Source: Collimonas sp. OK242
Lineage (GTDB): Bacteria; Pseudomonadota; Gammaproteobacteria; Burkholderiales; Burkholderiaceae_D
Direction of reading: 5' to 3'
NCBI RefSeq assembly: GCF_900107095.1
Contig: NZ_FNOR01000007.1
Span: 124,001-188,000 of the forward strand
DNA length: 64,000 bases
Shown here: in pieces, positions 31,891 to 42,347 of the stretch
Layout of the letters: each line of letters starts with the position of its first letter
Position numbering within the stretch: the first letter of the stretch is position 1
Made by a program: the position numbers and the translations under genes
The notes under the pieces: model-generated
Databases searched by the model: none
What the model was told of the DNA's origin: nothing
The model's input: the letters and a program-made list of their open reading frames with translations, nothing else

Positions 31891-32694
31891 ATGCCCATAC
31901 AAGTTATCCACAACCGCCGCCTGTATCAACAAATCGCCGATCAGCTGCGTGACATGATTGATCGCGGCGAATACGGTCCTGGCGACAACCTGCCGCCCGA
32001 GCGCGAACTGGCGAAGCAATTCGGCGTTAGCCGTACCTCGGTGCGGGAAGCTTTGATTGCGCTGGAAGTGATCGGGATTGTCAGCGTCCGCGTCGGCAAC
32101 GGCGTGATGGTGTTGCCGCCGACGGAAGACACCAGCGAGCGCAACGGCGGCAGCCAGGCGCCTGCCTTGCAACTGGCGGCGCACCGTAGCGGCTGGGAAA
32201 TCGATCCCGAACTCGATCAGGAAATCCGTCTTGACCTGGATGATGAAATCCCGCCCTTCAAACTGCTGCAGGCAAGACGTCTGGTGGAGCCGGAGACCGC
32301 CGCCCTGGCGGCACTGAATGCCAGCGACGAACAATTGCGCAGCATAGCCGAGGCGTACGCCCGCAATGTCGAGGACAACCGCAGCGGCTCGCACACGCAT
32401 CCCGGCGACCGCCTGTTTCATATCCGTATCGCCGAAGCCAGCGGCAACCCGGCCTACCTGCTGCTGGTCAGCCATCTGCTGGGACGCAAATACGGCATGA
32501 TGTTTCAGCGCCTGCAAACCCTGTATAGCTCGAAGGACATGCCGAATCGTTCAGAGCATGAACATCAGTTGATCCTGGAAGCCCTGCAAGCGCGCGATGC
32601 GGTAGCGGCGCGCCGGGCGATGCGGGCGCATATGGATTCCGTGGTCAAGATTTTCTCTCGCTCGGTGCCGGAACAGGATATTCGGGCTCGCTGA
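31891..32694 (+). CDS. FadR-subfamily GntR regulator (FCD domain)
   Basis: A 267-residue regulator. An N-terminal GntR winged helix (LYQQIADQLRDMIDRGEYGPGDNLPPERELAKQFGVSRTSVREALIALEVIGIVSVRVGNGVMV, about residues 11-75) is followed by an FCD ligand-binding domain. The metal-coordinating pattern of FCD proteins is present (D/H in GDRLFHIRIAE, H in EHEHQLILEAL, H in AMRAHMDSV). Such proteins usually repress sugar-acid or deoxysugar catabolism genes. The divergent mutarotase gene is a likely target. Its stop lies one base from that of priA. Confidence 0.88.
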   Translation: MPIQVIHNRRLYQQIADQLRDMIDRGEYGPGDNLPPERELAKQFGVSRTSVREALIALEVIGIVSVRVGNGVMVLPPTEDTSERNGGSQAPALQLAAHRSGWEIDPELDQEIRLDLDDEIPPFKLLQARRLVEPETAALAALNASDEQLRSIAEAYARNVEDNRSGSHTHPGDRLFHIRIAEASGNPAYLLLVSHLLGRKYGMMFQRLQTLYSSKDMPNRSEHEHQLILEALQARDAVAARRAMRAHMDSVVKIFSRSVPEQDIRAR

Positions 32695-32695
32695 C

Positions 32696-34738
<2,043 letters not shown>

Positions 34739-34740
34739 GA

Positions 34741-34930
34741 ACTTAATGTAATTCCCGAGGAAATAAGCTAACTATCGGTTCCATAAGTGCTTTTAAGCAC
34801 TATCCACAAAATCTGTGGATAACTTTGTGGACAAGGTTGCGGAAACAACGTGAAAGCGCCTGTTTACGGCATGTTTTGGCTCTTGCTCAAATCAGCATCA
34901 ATGAAAATATAATTTAAAATCAACGACTTA
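34741..34930. repeat. Origin-like unit 1 with DnaA boxes
   Basis: Contains CTATCCACA (34800-34808, one mismatch to TTATCCACA), TGTGGATAA (34814-34822, exact complement of the box) and TGTGGACAA (34826-34834, one mismatch), then about 80 bp later the AT-rich block TTTAAAATCAA (34913-34923). Blocks ACTTAATGTA, AGGAAAT and CTAAC-ATCGGTT-CATAAG-GCTTTT precede the boxes. All blocks recur in unit 2 with a 455-456-bp offset. Confidence 0.8.
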
Positions 34931-35196
34931 GCTCATGCGCATCAGACACGTAACATTTTTCATGTAGTCAAAAAATAGCCTTGAAGAAACTCAAATATGT
35001 GCATAACTAAATTCGGCATCGGCAAGAACCGGCGCCGGCTCAGGCACCAAGAAGTAACATTGATGGACACAATCGAATCCATGGTCGTGCACCATCATGT
35101 TGCTTTTTTCAATCGGGTTAGCAAGTTTCGCACCGGAAAAATTAGCCCGATGTCAACGGTCAAAAATATCCGGGAATTCTGATTCCTAAGATTCTA
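34931..35196. other. Spacer between the two DnaA-box units
   Basis: About 270 bp without a supported gene. A 61-codon frame (34997-35182, plus) has no family resemblance and no good ribosome-binding site. AT-rich stretches are frequent. Confidence 0.4.
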
Positions 35197-35385
35197 CTTA
35201 ATGTAAAACATTAGGAAATGTCCTAACCATCGGTTTCATAAGCGCTTTTCAAATTATCCACAGTGTCTGTGGATAACTTTGTGGGTAACCTGCTCTTGAC
35301 AGGCTGCAGACGCATATTTGATGCGGGTTTCAATACATTGCCTAAACTAAAAGCAGAAAATAAATCATTTAAAATCAAATACTTA
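35197..35385. repeat. Origin-like unit 2 with DnaA boxes
   Basis: Second copy: TTATCCACA (35254-35262, exact), TGTGGATAA (35268-35276, exact complement) and TGTGGGTAA (35280-35288, one mismatch), then TTTAAAATCAA (35368-35378). The first two boxes form a perfect inverted repeat, TTATCCACAG with CTGTGGATAA, separated by TGT. Downstream (35386-35440) is a further strongly AT-rich stretch. Confidence 0.82.
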
Positions 35386-35567
35386 CAAAACGCACTCAAG
35401 TGGAAAATAATAAATATAGATATAAATAATTGCCGTGGTGCAGCAGTTTTTTTTTGTGCATAACTAGCGAGTGACAATCGCCTGATTGCTGCCGAATGTG
35501 TTATGGGTGACACTGCGTAACGACATTCGGCAGCAGATAGCAGGCATAGCCTCGCGCCGGTATCCGC

Positions 35568-36647
35568 CTATCCCCGCAACCTGCGGCTGATTTCATGGAC
35601 CGCATCGACCATGACGGCAACCGACTCCGGCGGCGTGAATTGCGAAATGCCGTGGCCCAGATTGAATACATGGCCGCTATCTGCTTGCGGCACGCCATAC
35701 GCGTTCAGCAAACGCTCGACTTCGCCACGGATCTGCTCCGGCTTGGCAAACAGCACCGCAGGATCCATGTTGCCCTGCAACGCAACCCGCTGGCCGACAC
35801 GGTCGCGCGCCTCGCTCAGATTGACGGTCCAGTCGAGGCCGACGGCGTCGGCGCCGATATCGGCAATCTGTTCCAGCCACAAGCCGCCGCCCTTGGTAAA
35901 TACGATCGCAGGAATCGGCACACCGTCTTTCTCGCGCTTCAGCTGGGAAACCACCTGCCGCATATAGTCCAGCGAAAATTCCTGGTAAGCGCCATCCGCC
36001 AGCGCCCCGCCCCATGAATCGAAAATCATCACGGCTTGCGCGCCGGCGTCGATCTGCGCGTTCAGGTAGGCCGCCACTGCCGCCGCATTGGTGCTGAGCA
36101 CGTGGTGCATCAGGTCCGGACGGTTGTACAACATCGTCTTGACGGTATGGAATTCGCGCGAACCTTCACCCTCGACCATGTAGCAAGCCAGGGTCCAGGG
36201 GCTGCCGGCAAAGCCGATCAGCGGCACTCGGCCGTTGAGTTCGGTACGGATTTGCGTGACCGCCTTGAAAACATAGTCCAGCTTGCCCAGATCGGGGCTT
36301 TGCAGCGCCATCACGTCTTTTTCATCGCGTAGCGGCCGTTGGAACTTGGGGCCTTCGCCATCGGCGAAATACAGGCCCAGTCCCATGGCGTCCGGCACGG
36401 TCAGGATGTCGGAAAACAGAATCGCGGCATCCAGCGGGAAACGGTCAAGCGGCTGCAGCGTGACTTCGGTAGCGTAATCGGGATTGGTCGCCAGCCCCAT
36501 GAAAGAGCCGGCGCGGCTGCGGGTTTTGCGATACTCGGGCAGATAGCGGCCGGCCTGGCGCATCAGCCACAGCGGCGTGTATTCGGTTGGCTGGCGCAAC
36601 AAGGCGCGTAGGAAGGTGTCGTTCTTGAGCGGGGCGAATTGGGACAT
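35568..36647 (-). CDS. hemE: Uroporphyrinogen III decarboxylase
   Basis: Heme-biosynthesis enzyme (359 residues) that converts uroporphyrinogen III to coproporphyrinogen III in the cytosol. The N-terminal signature [17 protein letters not shown] (about residues 25-41), second signature [16 protein letters not shown] and [13 protein letters not shown] are all present; the C-terminal [26 protein letters not shown] is typical. ATG 36647 fits the family start ([17 protein letters not shown]); a TTG three codons upstream is unlikely. It is the gene directly upstream of the DnaA-box region and priA, an order seen in related genomes. Confidence 0.96.
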   Translation of the reverse strand: MSQFAPLKNDTFLRALLRQPTEYTPLWLMRQAGRYLPEYRKTRSRAGSFMGLATNPDYATEVTLQPLDRFPLDAAILFSDILTVPDAMGLGLYFADGEGPKFQRPLRDEKDVMALQSPDLGKLDYVFKAVTQIRTELNGRVPLIGFAGSPWTLACYMVEGEGSREFHTVKTMLYNRPDLMHHVLSTNAAAVAAYLNAQIDAGAQAVMIFDSWGGALADGAYQEFSLDYMRQVVSQLKREKDGVPIPAIVFTKGGGLWLEQIADIGADAVGLDWTVNLSEARDRVGQRVALQGNMDPAVLFAKPEQIRGEVERLLNAYGVPQADSGHVFNLGHGISQFTPPESVAVMVDAVHEISRRLRG

Positions 36648-36750
36648 GAGAGGCAATCTGAATGCATGTGATAACGCCCCATTATCTCATCCAAACCCAC
36701 GGCTGCGGCATCGGCCCTCGTATGATCGGTATGGCTGGCGTGCCTGGGTA

Positions 36751-37665
36751 CTACGCGCCCTCCCGATGCACTGCAACCAGGTCATCCTGAAACGCTTGCA
36801 GCACCTCGCCCGGACTGGATTGGCGGCGTGCGACCATATGCAACATGACCTCATAAGAGAACTGCTCCGGATTAAGGGCCGCCAGCAATCCTTGCTGTAC
36901 CAGCGGCGCAGCAAAATGTTGCGGCAAGAATCCAAGATGCTGCCCCGACAAGATCAGGACCGCGACCGCCTCCATGTTGTCAGCCAGCGCTGTCACCCGC
37001 GCCGGTGCAGACACGCCGCCCTTGCCTTCGGCCTCTGGCAAAGGATAGCTGCGCCAGACCCAGTCATGCTGCGCCAGGTCTGCCGCTTCTAATTTACCGG
37101 CCCGGCTGAACAGCGGGTGCGCGGCGGCGCAATACGCCACCTGATGCTCCGTGTACAAGGGCAGATATTCCAGATTCGGCAGGCGGTGCCAGAAATAACC
37201 GATGCCAAGGTCGAGCCGGCCGTTGATCACCTCCTCTTCCAGCTGGCCCGGAGCCAGCACCGCCAGCGACAGCGTCACCGCCTCATCCCTCGCACGGAAC
37301 CGGGCGATGGCCTGGCTCAGGCGCGCGTTGGCGCTCATGGCGGCGTGGCCGATCAGGCCCAGGTGCAATTGTCCGACCAGCTTGCGTCCGATCTGGCGCG
37401 CATCCAGGCAAAAATGGTCGATATTCTCCAGCAGCCGGCGGCTGGACTGGGCAAACTGTTCACCGCGCGGCGTCAGCCGAAACCCGGCCCGGCCGCGCTC
37501 GCACAAACGAAACCCGAGCCGCGTCTCCAGCGTCGCCACCTGCGTGCTGATGGTGGACTGGCTGACATTCAGGGCGGTTTGTGCAGCGGAAATGCCGCCG
37601 GCGTCCTGCACCGACAGGAAGACGCGGATCAGACGCAGGTCAAGATCGGATAGTTGCTGGAGCAT
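36751..37665 (-). CDS. LysR-type regulator, likely of the guanidinobutyrase gene
   Basis: A 304-residue LysR-family protein: N-terminal winged helix (LDLRLIRVFLSVQDAGGISAAQTALNVSQSTISTQVATLETRLGFRLCERGRAGFRLTPRG, about residues 8-70) and a C-terminal periplasmic-binding-like effector domain (LGLIGHAAMSANARL ... GRLDLGIGYFWHRLPNLEYLPLYTEHQVAY). It is transcribed divergently from the gbuA-like gene, and a perfect LysR-style palindrome lies between them. In Pseudomonas the guanidinobutyrase gene also has a divergent LysR activator (GbuR), so a matching role here is inferred; the inducer would be 4-guanidinobutyrate. Confidence 0.88.
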   Translation of the reverse strand: MLQQLSDLDLRLIRVFLSVQDAGGISAAQTALNVSQSTISTQVATLETRLGFRLCERGRAGFRLTPRGEQFAQSSRRLLENIDHFCLDARQIGRKLVGQLHLGLIGHAAMSANARLSQAIARFRARDEAVTLSLAVLAPGQLEEEVINGRLDLGIGYFWHRLPNLEYLPLYTEHQVAYCAAAHPLFSRAGKLEAADLAQHDWVWRSYPLPEAEGKGGVSAPARVTALADNMEAVAVLILSGQHLGFLPQHFAAPLVQQGLLAALNPEQFSYEVMLHMVARRQSSPGEVLQAFQDDLVAVHREGA

Positions 37666-37725
37666 ATTGCATGAGATAAAGCCAAAGAAAGGTGCAGGTC
37701 AGATCGATAATACATCTATTTCTGT

Positions 37726-37744
37726 CAATGTAAGCCTTACATTG
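37726..37744. promoter_or_regulatory. LysR-type operator upstream of gbuA
   Basis: CAATGTAAG-C-CTTACATTG is a perfect 9-1-9 inverted repeat containing the LysR T-N11-A pattern (TGTAAGCCTTACA). It lies 61 bp from the lysR start and 87 bp from the gbuA start. Confidence 0.7.
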
Positions 37745-37830
37745 CGCGCATTTTTTATGATGTTATTTCCCGCTAGAGTAGGCGGTGTTCAGAAAAAACA
37801 GCCTTCCCCCTTCCCTTACCGGAGACGATC

Positions 37831-38784
37831 ATGTCGGAAACCCCACTTTATCAACCGCTTGGCGGCAACGACATGCCGCGTTTCGGCGGCATCGCCACCA
37901 TGATGCGCTTGCCGCACGTGAACAGCAGCGCTGAACTGGATGCCTGTTTCGTCGGCGTCCCGTTCGACCTCGGCACCTCGAATCGTTCCGGTACGCGCTT
38001 CGGGCCGCGCCAGATCCGTACCGAATCGGTGCTGCTACGGCCTTATAACATGGCAACCCGGGCCGCGCCTTTCGATGCGCTGCGTATCGCCGACCTGGGC
38101 GACGTCGCCATCAATCCCTACAACCTGCTCGATTCGATCAAGCTGATTGAAACCGCTTACGACAACATCGTCGCCACCGGCTGCCGGCCGATTTCACTGG
38201 GCGGCGACCATACCATCGCGCTACCCATCCTGCGCGCGCTGCATCGCAAATACGGCAAGATCGGCCTGATCCACGTCGACGCCCATGCCGACGTCAACGA
38301 CACCATGTTCGGTGAAAAAATCGCCCACGGCACGCCGTTCCGCCGCGCGGTGGAAGAAGGCTTGCTGGATTGCCAACGCGTGGTGCAAATCGGCTTGCGC
38401 GGCACCGGCTACACCGCGGAAGATTTCGACTGGTGCCGCGACCAGGGCTTCAAGGTGGTGCAGGTGGAAGACTGCTGGAACAAATCGCTCGCGCCGCTGA
38501 TGGAAGAAGTGCGCGCCCGCGTGGCAGGCGGTCCGGTGTACCTGAGTTTCGACATCGACGGTATCGATCCGGCCTATGCGCCCGGTACCGGCACCCCGGA
38601 AATCGCCGGCCTGACCGTGCCGCAAGCGCTGGAAATCATCCGCGGCGCCTGGGGCCTGGACATCGTCGGCGCTGACCTGGTGGAGGTATCACCGCCTTAC
38701 GACCCGGTCGGCACTACTGCCCTGCTGGGCGCCAACCTGGCCTATGAAATGCTGTGCGTGCTGCCGGGCGTGCCGCGCCGCTAA
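37831..38784 (+). CDS. gbuA: Guanidinobutyrase / agmatinase family ureohydrolase
   Basis: Binuclear manganese ureohydrolase of 317 residues. Metal-ligand motifs are GGDHTIALP (His127), HVDAHADVND (Asp150, His152, Asp154) and SFDIDGIDPAYAPGTGTPE (about 234-252). The start wording (QPLGGNDMPRFGGIATMMRLP) and the GEKIAHGTPFRRAVEEGLLDC region match, from memory, Pseudomonas guanidinobutyrase GbuA more closely than SpeB agmatinase. It would split 4-guanidinobutyrate into GABA and urea, feeding the gabT/gabD genes encoded 5-12 kb to the right. Agmatinase activity is the main alternative. GGAG precedes ATG 37831. Confidence 0.85.
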   Translation: MSETPLYQPLGGNDMPRFGGIATMMRLPHVNSSAELDACFVGVPFDLGTSNRSGTRFGPRQIRTESVLLRPYNMATRAAPFDALRIADLGDVAINPYNLLDSIKLIETAYDNIVATGCRPISLGGDHTIALPILRALHRKYGKIGLIHVDAHADVNDTMFGEKIAHGTPFRRAVEEGLLDCQRVVQIGLRGTGYTAEDFDWCRDQGFKVVQVEDCWNKSLAPLMEEVRARVAGGPVYLSFDIDGIDPAYAPGTGTPEIAGLTVPQALEIIRGAWGLDIVGADLVEVSPPYDPVGTTALLGANLAYEMLCVLPGVPRR

Positions 38785-38935
38785 GAAGCAACGGGCATTA
38801 CTTTACTCATCTTTGAACCGGGAGCGAGGCTGCCCGCTGGCTTGGCAGCGATCTCGAATGGACGCGTTCGATGCTGCCATCCTGATCACGTTTATTGGCT
38901 GGAAGTAAGCGCCAACACTTCGATTCAGCTATATA

Positions 38936-39790
38936 TTATCTATATCTCTGCTTGAAATCACGCGGACTCACACCTTTCGCTGCACGGAACTGCCGGTTGA
39001 AATGGGCCAGGTTGCGATAACCCGATTCCTGGGCAATCACGCCTATCGCCTTATCAGTCTGGATCAGCTGCTGGCAGGCGCTGCCTATCCGCAGCTGGGC
39101 CAGGTAAGCAGTTACCGTCAGCTGTGTGTGGCGCTTGAAAAAACGATGGAAGGCGCCCACCGACAATGCCGCGCGCGCGGCCAGTAGTTCCACCGGCAAC
39201 GCCGTCTGAAAATGCGCGTGCATATAGTCCAGCACCCGCCCCATGCGCTGGCGTTGCGCATCCACCGCGATCGACGCCGAAGCAACCGAGGCCAGCGGCT
39301 GCGCCAATTCGTCTTGCGCCAGCAGCAGCAACAGTTCCAGCAATACGGGCAGGCGCTGGGCCGGCGCCAGTTTCTCCATGCGCAGCATCAAGGGCCTGAC
39401 ACGGATGGCGGTGTCGGCAGAAAACTGCAATCCCCTATCCGCCCGCTTGCCCAGTTGCAGCAGGCCGGCCAGCTCTGGCAAGCTGGTTTGCAACTGGATC
39501 AGCCAGTCGCGTGAAAACCAGACCACCACCGCCAGCATTTGGCGCTCGGGCGTTATGCGTTCGCTCGCCGACCAGGTGTGCGGCAGATTCGGTCCCAGCA
39601 GGATCAGGTCGCCGTCCGAGAAATCCGCCAGATGGTCGCCCACATAACGCTGGCCGCGCGCGTTCAAGGTCAAGGTCAGCTCGAACTCCGGATGGTAATG
39701 CCAGAGAAACGGCAACTCCGGCAGCTCGCGCCACAGCAACTGCCAGGAATGACCGGGCGACAGGGTGAGGTGTTCGTATTGCGGTCGCAT
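38936..39790 (-). CDS. AraC-family transcriptional regulator
   Basis: A 284-residue regulator with an N-terminal cupin-like sensor domain (LPELPFLWHYHPEFELTLTLNARGQRYVGDHLADFSDGDLILLGPNLPHTW) and a C-terminal double helix-turn-helix (VELLAARAALSVGAFHRFFKRHTQLTVTAYLAQLRIGSACQQLIQTDKAIGVIAQESGYRNLAHFNRQFRAAKGVSPRDFKQRYR). It is divergent from the PhyH-type oxygenase gene, which it probably controls. The 151 bp behind it hold nothing recognisable. Confidence 0.9.
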   Translation of the reverse strand: MRPQYEHLTLSPGHSWQLLWRELPELPFLWHYHPEFELTLTLNARGQRYVGDHLADFSDGDLILLGPNLPHTWSASERITPERQMLAVVVWFSRDWLIQLQTSLPELAGLLQLGKRADRGLQFSADTAIRVRPLMLRMEKLAPAQRLPVLLELLLLLAQDELAQPLASVASASIAVDAQRQRMGRVLDYMHAHFQTALPVELLAARAALSVGAFHRFFKRHTQLTVTAYLAQLRIGSACQQLIQTDKAIGVIAQESGYRNLAHFNRQFRAAKGVSPRDFKQRYR

Positions 39791-39928
39791 TCTGACCTTC
39801 CAGTGAGCAATAACATCAGAATAGTATCAATAAGCGGCAGTTGCGGCGAAATCGAAAGGCGTCTGTCGGTAGAGAATTGCGCTGTAGTCAGGGCAACCCC
39901 AGCCGACAAAACCGATCCGGAGACAGAC

Positions 39929-40885
39929 ATGAAGCAGCCTTACGCCACCGACCAGCAGCGCCTTAGCAATCCATCCGTACTCTATCCCGAGCAGGAGCAA
40001 TTGCGCGACATACAAAAAACCTTGCCGCTACGGGTACTCTCGGCCGCTGATTTCCATCACTGGCAAACCTATGGTTATGTCATCGTCAGGCAGGCAGTCG
40101 GCGCCGAGCAGGTGCAACGCACCGTCGATTTCCTGTGGGAATTCCAGGAACTGGATCGCAACGCTCCTGAAACCTGGAATCGCGCGCAGTTGCGCGACCA
40201 TGAAATGAAGGAGTTGAACGGTTCCGGCATGGTCGAGGCCTATCATCACCAGACCTTCTGGGACAACCGCCAGACGCCGCGCATAGTGGACGCTTTCGTC
40301 GACATCTGGGATCGCGAAGACCTGTGGGTAACCATAGACCGCGCCAACCTGAATACGCCGAACCAGGGCGCGCGACGTTTCGGCGGTTTCATCCATTGGG
40401 ATGCAGACACCTCGCTGGAGCCGCTGCCGGTGAATGTCCAAGGCGTGCTGGCGCTATCGGATACGACGCCGGAAGGCGGCGGTTTTCAATGCATCCCCGA
40501 GCTGTTCCAGCACTTCGCCGAATGGCGCAAGAACGCGCCCCAGGACCGCAATCCCTTGCGTCCCGATGTGGAAGCGCTGCCGTGGCAAGTGCAGTTCATA
40601 CCGATGCAAGCTGGCGACCTGCTCATCTTCAACAGCCTGCTGGCGCACGGCATCCGTCCTAACACCTCCGCCGACCAGGTCCGGCTGGCGCAGTACATCG
40701 CGTTTACCCCGGCGCGGGAAGAACAGGCGCAATTGCGGGATTGGCGGGTGAGCAGCTGGGAGCAGCGGACTCCGCCGGCTAGCTATGCCTTTCCCGGCGA
40801 TCCGCGCGAATGGGAAAGAACCCGTTATCCCCTGGCGCAGTTGAGCGAACTCGGCGAGAAGATCCTAGGCAAGAAACGTTGGTGA
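39929..40885 (+). CDS. Phytanoyl-CoA dioxygenase (PhyH) family protein
   Basis: A 318-residue predicted non-heme Fe(II)/2-oxoglutarate oxygenase. The metal-binding HxD is HWDAD (about residue 157) and the distal His lies in LLAHGIRPN (about residue 240), followed by the 2-oxoglutarate Arg region DQVRLAQYIAFTP. The N-terminal GYVIVRQAVGAEQVQRTVDFLWEF is standard for PhyH. AGACAGAC lies before ATG 39929; the same frame is open far upstream, but that part is antisense to the AraC gene. Substrate unknown. It is probably controlled by the divergent AraC regulator. Confidence 0.85.
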   Translation: MKQPYATDQQRLSNPSVLYPEQEQLRDIQKTLPLRVLSAADFHHWQTYGYVIVRQAVGAEQVQRTVDFLWEFQELDRNAPETWNRAQLRDHEMKELNGSGMVEAYHHQTFWDNRQTPRIVDAFVDIWDREDLWVTIDRANLNTPNQGARRFGGFIHWDADTSLEPLPVNVQGVLALSDTTPEGGGFQCIPELFQHFAEWRKNAPQDRNPLRPDVEALPWQVQFIPMQAGDLLIFNSLLAHGIRPNTSADQVRLAQYIAFTPAREEQAQLRDWRVSSWEQRTPPASYAFPGDPREWERTRYPLAQLSELGEKILGKKRW

Positions 40886-40921
40886 AAACGCTGGCGAGCA
40901 TAGGGCATGAGCGCGCTCGCC

Positions 40922-42094
40922 CTACTCGCTCGGCGTCATCGCCAAGCCATCGTTACGTTCGATGGCGGCCGACCACAAAGTCAGGCCCAGCGCCAGCACC
41001 ACCACCATTACGCCGACATAAGGCAAAGTGGTCAACTGGAAGCCGGCGCTGATGGCCATGCCGCCAAACCAGGCGCCGCTCGCATTGCCGAGATTGAAGG
41101 CGCCCTGGTTCAAGGTCGAAGCCAGGTTCGGTGCGGCGCTGGCGCGCTCCACCACCAGCATTTGCAAAGGCGGCACAATCGCGAAGGCCAGCACGCCCCA
41201 GATGAAAATCGTGATTACCGCCGGCAACGGCGTGCGCATGGTCAGGGTAAATACGGTCAGGATTACCGCCAGCGCTACCAGGAAGCCGATCAGCGACGGC
41301 ATCAGGCGCCAGTCGGCCAGTTTGCCGCCGAGCGCGCTGCCCACCGTCAGGCCGAGGCCGAATACCAGCAGCACCAGCGTCACGGCATGCGGCGTCAATC
41401 CGGTGACGTCTTCCAGAATCGGCGTGATGTAGGTGAACACCGAAAACAAGCTAGCCGAAGCCAGCGCGCTGATCCCCAGCACCATCAAGACCTGCTTATC
41501 CTTGAGCACGGCAAATTCCTGCAGCAGGCTGGTCTTTTGCATTTCGATCTTTTTCGGCAGCCAAAGCGCCAGCGCAATTGCCGCCAGCACGCCGATCACC
41601 GTCACCGCCCAGAACGTCGAGCGCCAGCCCAGCTGTTGCCCGAGGGCAGTGCCGAACGGTACGCCGAGCACATTGGCCAGGGTCAGGCCGGCGAACATCA
41701 GGGCGATCGCCTGCGCGCGCCGGTTCGGCGCCACCAGTCCGGCCGCCACTACCGAGCCGATACCGAAGAACGCGCCATGGCAAAACGCCGTCACCACCCG
41801 CGCCAGCATCAGCACGGTGTAATTGGGCGACAAGGCGCACAAGACATTGCCGATAATAAACAGGCCGATCAGGCTCAGCAGCGCCGCCCGGCGCGGCATG
41901 TTGGCGGTGGCAATCGCCACGATCGGCGCGCCGATCGTCACGCCCAGTGCGTATCCGGTCACCAGCATCCCCGCCGCCGGAATCGTCACGCCCAGGTCAC
42001 GCGCCACATCGGGCAGCAAACCCATGATGACGAACTCCGTCGTACCGATGCCGAAAGCGGCAACAGCAAGGGCAAACAGGGGCAGAGACAGCAT
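40922..42094 (-). CDS. MFS efflux transporter (AraJ/YdhP-type)
   Basis: A 390-residue major facilitator protein with 12 predicted helices. The wording (FGIGTTEFVIMGLLPDVARDLGVTIPAAGMLVTGYALGVTIGAP, then RVVTAFCHGAFFGIGSVVAAGLV) is typical of the sugar/drug-efflux group that includes AraJ and YdhP. ATG 42094 with GGACG upstream is preferred; the frame extends to 42157 with unrelated residues. A perfect 14-bp LacI-style palindrome lies 111 bp upstream. Its 3' end is convergent with the PhyH gene (36-bp gap). Confidence 0.87.
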   Translation of the reverse strand: MLSLPLFALAVAAFGIGTTEFVIMGLLPDVARDLGVTIPAAGMLVTGYALGVTIGAPIVAIATANMPRRAALLSLIGLFIIGNVLCALSPNYTVLMLARVVTAFCHGAFFGIGSVVAAGLVAPNRRAQAIALMFAGLTLANVLGVPFGTALGQQLGWRSTFWAVTVIGVLAAIALALWLPKKIEMQKTSLLQEFAVLKDKQVLMVLGISALASASLFSVFTYITPILEDVTGLTPHAVTLVLLVFGLGLTVGSALGGKLADWRLMPSLIGFLVALAVILTVFTLTMRTPLPAVITIFIWGVLAFAIVPPLQMLVVERASAAPNLASTLNQGAFNLGNASGAWFGGMAISAGFQLTTLPYVGVMVVVLALGLTLWSAAIERNDGLAMTPSE

Positions 42095-42204
42095 GATGAT
42101 CGTCCGGAAAGGGAACCGCCGAATTGCAGGAACTGCGCGGCAGTCAAAGGCGCGCACCGGGAACTATGGTGCGTGGCAACATTATATCAATGGCGGTTTA
42201 TTTG

Positions 42205-42218
42205 TGGTAGCGCTACCA
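42205..42218. promoter_or_regulatory. LacI-family-style operator TGGTAGCGCTACCA
   Basis: Perfect 14-bp palindrome in the promoter region of the MFS gene. Its form (TGGTAnCGnTACCA) is typical of operators bound by LacI-family sugar repressors. No LacI-type gene is present in the window. Confidence 0.55.
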
Positions 42219-42347
42219 GATTTCGGGCGCAAAATCAGGCTTCAGGCGGGGCAAGTGTTGGATTTTTGCGAAACGCCGTGCCTGGAAGGCACGGCTGGAC
42301 AGGCTTTGCAGGATATTAGACGAATTTAAGGCGGGTCGCCGGAAGCA

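Noticed and set aside
34739-35567. Calling this region the main chromosomal origin
   Set aside because: dnaA, dnaN, gyrB, rpmH and mnmG are absent here, and parB lies about 28 kb away at the window edge, so the main origin is more likely to the right of the window. It is kept as an origin-like finding only.
42275-42295. Terminator behind gabD (GCCGTGCC/GGCACGGC hairpin)
   Set aside because: The 8-bp stem is good, but no T-run follows on the gabD strand, so it is not a convincing intrinsic terminator.
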